Source of the DNA: Gammaproteobacteria bacterium
Lineage (GTDB): Bacteria; Pseudomonadota; Gammaproteobacteria; Pseudomonadales; Azotimanducaceae
Assembly (NCBI GenBank): GCA_002708205.1
Contig: PAMR01000028.1
Span: 23,685 to 29,836 of the forward strand
Length of the DNA: 6,152 nucleotides
Direction of reading: 5' to 3'
Under the pieces are notes generated by a model that saw nothing but the letters and a program-made list of their open reading frames with translations, ran no database searches and had not been told where the DNA came from. The position numbers were made by a program, and so were the translations under genes. This document shows, in pieces, positions 4,538 to 6,152 of this stretch. Each line of letters begins with the position of its first letter. Position 1 is the first letter of the stretch.

Positions 4538-5887
4538 TTGGCCATCCGCGAAGGTAATTTAGAAGCTCCCAAACGCCACCCAATCAAATGGCAAGAACCT
4601 GATTATTACGACACAACCAAGATAAACCAGGAATTGGAGCGCGTTTTCGATATTTGCCATGGTTGTAGGCGTTGCGTCAGTCTTTGTAATGCTTTTCCCA
4701 CACTATTTGACCTGGTCGACGAGTCTCCTACTCTGGAGGTAGATGGTGTAAAAAAAGAGGATTACCAAGCTGTCGTAGACCAATGCTATTTGTGCGATCT
4801 CTGCGCAGAAACCAAGTGTCCTTACATACCGCCTCACGAATGGGCAGTGGACTTTCCACAACTCATGCTTCGCACGAAAGCGAGTAAGTTTAAGGCTCGG
4901 ACCTCCAGCATCACCAAGTTCTGGCGCGATAGGCTAATTAGCAGTACGGGCTCTTTGCTCAAGACGTTATCCACACCTGGAATTGCTCAGGCAATAAATT
5001 CAGCCTCCAAATCCTCCAAATTACGTGCCATTGGTCAAAAAATCACGGGAATCCATGCCAATGCCCCACTACCCCGGTTTCACCCGAAGCCTGCCGATAA
5101 ACAGCTAGAGGAGCATATTGGACAAGATTTGCCCGTCAAAAAGGGTTCAAAGACAACAGGCAAAGTCGCTATATATATCACTTGCTACGGGAATCATAAC
5201 GAACCCGCGATAGTTAAATCCCTTGTTGATATTTTGATACACAACGGAATCCCAGTTCAGCTTCTAACTGACTCGAATTGCTGCGGAATGCCAAAATTGG
5301 AGCTTGGTGATTTGGACTCTGTTGCTAAGCTCAAAGAAAAAAATATACCCGTCTTCCGACGAGCTATCGCTAATGGTTATGACATCATGTCGATCATTCC
5401 ATCTTGCACGCTCATGTATCGCGAAGAAATTCCCCTCATGTTTCCCGAAGACCGAGAGGCGTCAGATGTGGCTAACCATTTTTTTGACCCCTTCGAGTAC
5501 CTCATGGGTCGGTACAAGGACGGCCTTATTAGCACAGAATTCAAAAATCATCTAGGAAACGTCTCGTACCATGCAGCGTGCCATCAAAGGGTGCAAAATA
5601 TCGGTCAAAAAACCCGCGAGTTCCTTTCACTCATTCCTGATACATCTGTGACTATGATCGAACGATGTTCTGGCCACGATGGCACTTACGCACTGAAGGA
5701 GGAGTCGTACGAACATGCCATGAAAATAGCAAGACCGGTTTTACGACGAATTCAGGAATCACAACCCGACACTTACGGCTCCGATTGTCCTATGGCTGGT
5801 CGCTTAATTGCACACGGAATGAATGATGAATCAAATCCCGAAAGCCCTCTCAAGATGTTAGCCCGCGCCTATGGATTAGGAAATTAG
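4538..5887 (+). CDS. GlpC/HdrD-like iron-sulfur protein with CCG domains
   Basis: This 449-residue cytoplasmic or membrane-associated redox protein resembles GlpC and heterodisulfide reductase subunit D. The N-terminus carries two ferredoxin-type [4Fe-4S] motifs: Cys40, 43, 46, 50 (CHGCRRCVSLC) and Cys83, 86, 89, 94 (CYLCDLCAETKCP). After a Ser/Lys-rich linker (about 113-205) come two copies of the cysteine-rich CCG domain (Pfam PF02754). The first has Cys216, Cys248-Cys249-Gly and Cys290. The second has Cys348, a single Cys377 in RCSGHDGTY where CCG is usual, and Cys417. Both lack the terminal CxxC pair, so a full HdrB-type noncubane cluster in the second copy is doubtful. No membrane helix is evident. 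The start is TTG after an in-frame TGA. It is likely an electron-transfer partner of rubrerythrin or of the DUF3501 protein, which begins one base after its stop codon. The exact reaction is unknown. Confidence 0.88.
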   Translation: MAIREGNLEAPKRHPIKWQEPDYYDTTKINQELERVFDICHGCRRCVSLCNAFPTLFDLVDESPTLEVDGVKKEDYQAVVDQCYLCDLCAETKCPYIPPHEWAVDFPQLMLRTKASKFKARTSSITKFWRDRLISSTGSLLKTLSTPGIAQAINSASKSSKLRAIGQKITGIHANAPLPRFHPKPADKQLEEHIGQDLPVKKGSKTTGKVAIYITCYGNHNEPAIVKSLVDILIHNGIPVQLLTDSNCCGMPKLELGDLDSVAKLKEKNIPVFRRAIANGYDIMSIIPSCTLMYREEIPLMFPEDREASDVANHFFDPFEYLMGRYKDGLISTEFKNHLGNVSYHAACHQRVQNIGQKTREFLSLIPDTSVTMIERCSGHDGTYALKEESYEHAMKIARPVLRRIQESQPDTYGSDCPMAGRLIAHGMNDESNPESPLKMLARAYGLGN

Positions 5888-5888
5888 A

Positions 5889-6152
5889 ATGAAAAAGATC
5901 GAAAAAAAAGATTTGTGGAGCCTTGAGGAGTACGCCATCGAAAGAGCCAACTTTAGAAGACAGATTCTTGCGCATAAACGTGTACGACGACTGACACTCG
6001 GTAGGCATGCGACGCTCTTTTTCGAAGATTTCCAAACCATCAAGTATCAAATACAAGAAATGCTGCGAATTGAAAAAATATTCGAACCACAAGCTATTGA
6101 TGAGGAAATCGAAGCTTATAACCCACTAATTCCGGATGGTACGAATTGGAAA
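5889..6152 (+). CDS. DUF3501 family protein (3' end outside window)
   Basis: The ATG at 5889 opens a frame of 88 codons that is still open at the window end. The visible residues include DLWSLEEYAIERANFRR (9-25), HKRVRRLTLG (29-38), TLFFEDFQTIKYQIQEMLR (42-60), IEKIF and EIEAYNPLIPDG (74-85). I recognise these as the conserved N-terminal half of the DUF3501 family (Pfam PF11985), whose members are about 190-200 residues long. The family has no established biochemical function that I know of. It has no visible signal peptide, membrane helix or cysteine in this part. AGGA at 5878-5881, inside the end of the Fe-S gene, serves as ribosome binding site. Only one base separates the two genes, so translation is probably coupled and the proteins probably work together. 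An A8 run (5902-5909) lies near the start. Confidence 0.88.
   Translation, partial: MKKIEKKDLWSLEEYAIERANFRRQILAHKRVRRLTLGRHATLFFEDFQTIKYQIQEMLRIEKIFEPQAIDEEIEAYNPLIPDGTNWK

Noticed and set aside
5902..5909. A8 run near the start of the DUF3501 gene as a phase-variation switch
   Set aside because: Lys-rich starts often give such runs by codon choice alone, and nothing else here suggests programmed slippage.
5850..6092. 80-codon open frame on the minus strand at the right edge
   Set aside because: It is antisense to the end of the Fe-S gene and the start of the DUF3501 gene, both of which show family motifs.

Overview
The window holds seven protein-coding genes and no RNA gene, mobile element or CRISPR array that I can see. 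GC content looks moderate (by eye, mid-40s percent; not computed). The order rubrerythrin, CCG-domain Fe-S protein, DUF3501 protein is a neighbourhood I know from Proteobacteria (Pseudomonadota). The type I isopentenyl-diphosphate isomerase and the strong purine-rich Shine-Dalgarno sites fit such a host. I cannot name a class or species. Start codons are unusual: four of the six complete genes begin with TTG or GTG.

Left part (1-2131): the C-terminal half of an MFS transporter (+) enters from the left and converges, with a 20-bp end overlap, on an alpha/beta-hydrolase (-). The hydrolase is divergent from idi, the type I isopentenyl-diphosphate isomerase (+). Their 112-bp shared spacer carries a perfect inverted repeat over a candidate hydrolase promoter, and a -10-like box so close to the idi ATG that the idi mRNA may be leaderless. 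idi then converges on the next operon with a 26-bp gap.

Middle (2132-3789): a two-gene minus-strand operon made of an EamA/DMT-type ten-helix transporter followed, after 20 bp, by a crotonase-superfamily protein. The crotonase has the oxyanion-hole region but lacks one of the two glutamates used by true enoyl-CoA hydratases.

Right part (3790-6152): a 201-bp divergent spacer with a good -10 box and several dyads leads into a redox module. It consists of a short rubrerythrin without a rubredoxin domain, a strong intrinsic terminator, a GlpC/HdrD-like protein with two N-terminal [4Fe-4S] motifs and two degenerate CCG domains, and a DUF3501 protein one base downstream that runs off the window. 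My inference is that this module handles peroxide or another oxidant, with the Fe-S protein as a possible electron partner. This is the most interesting part of the window because the biochemical role of the Fe-S/DUF3501 pair is, to my knowledge, not established. No stretch longer than 300 bases lacks a gene.
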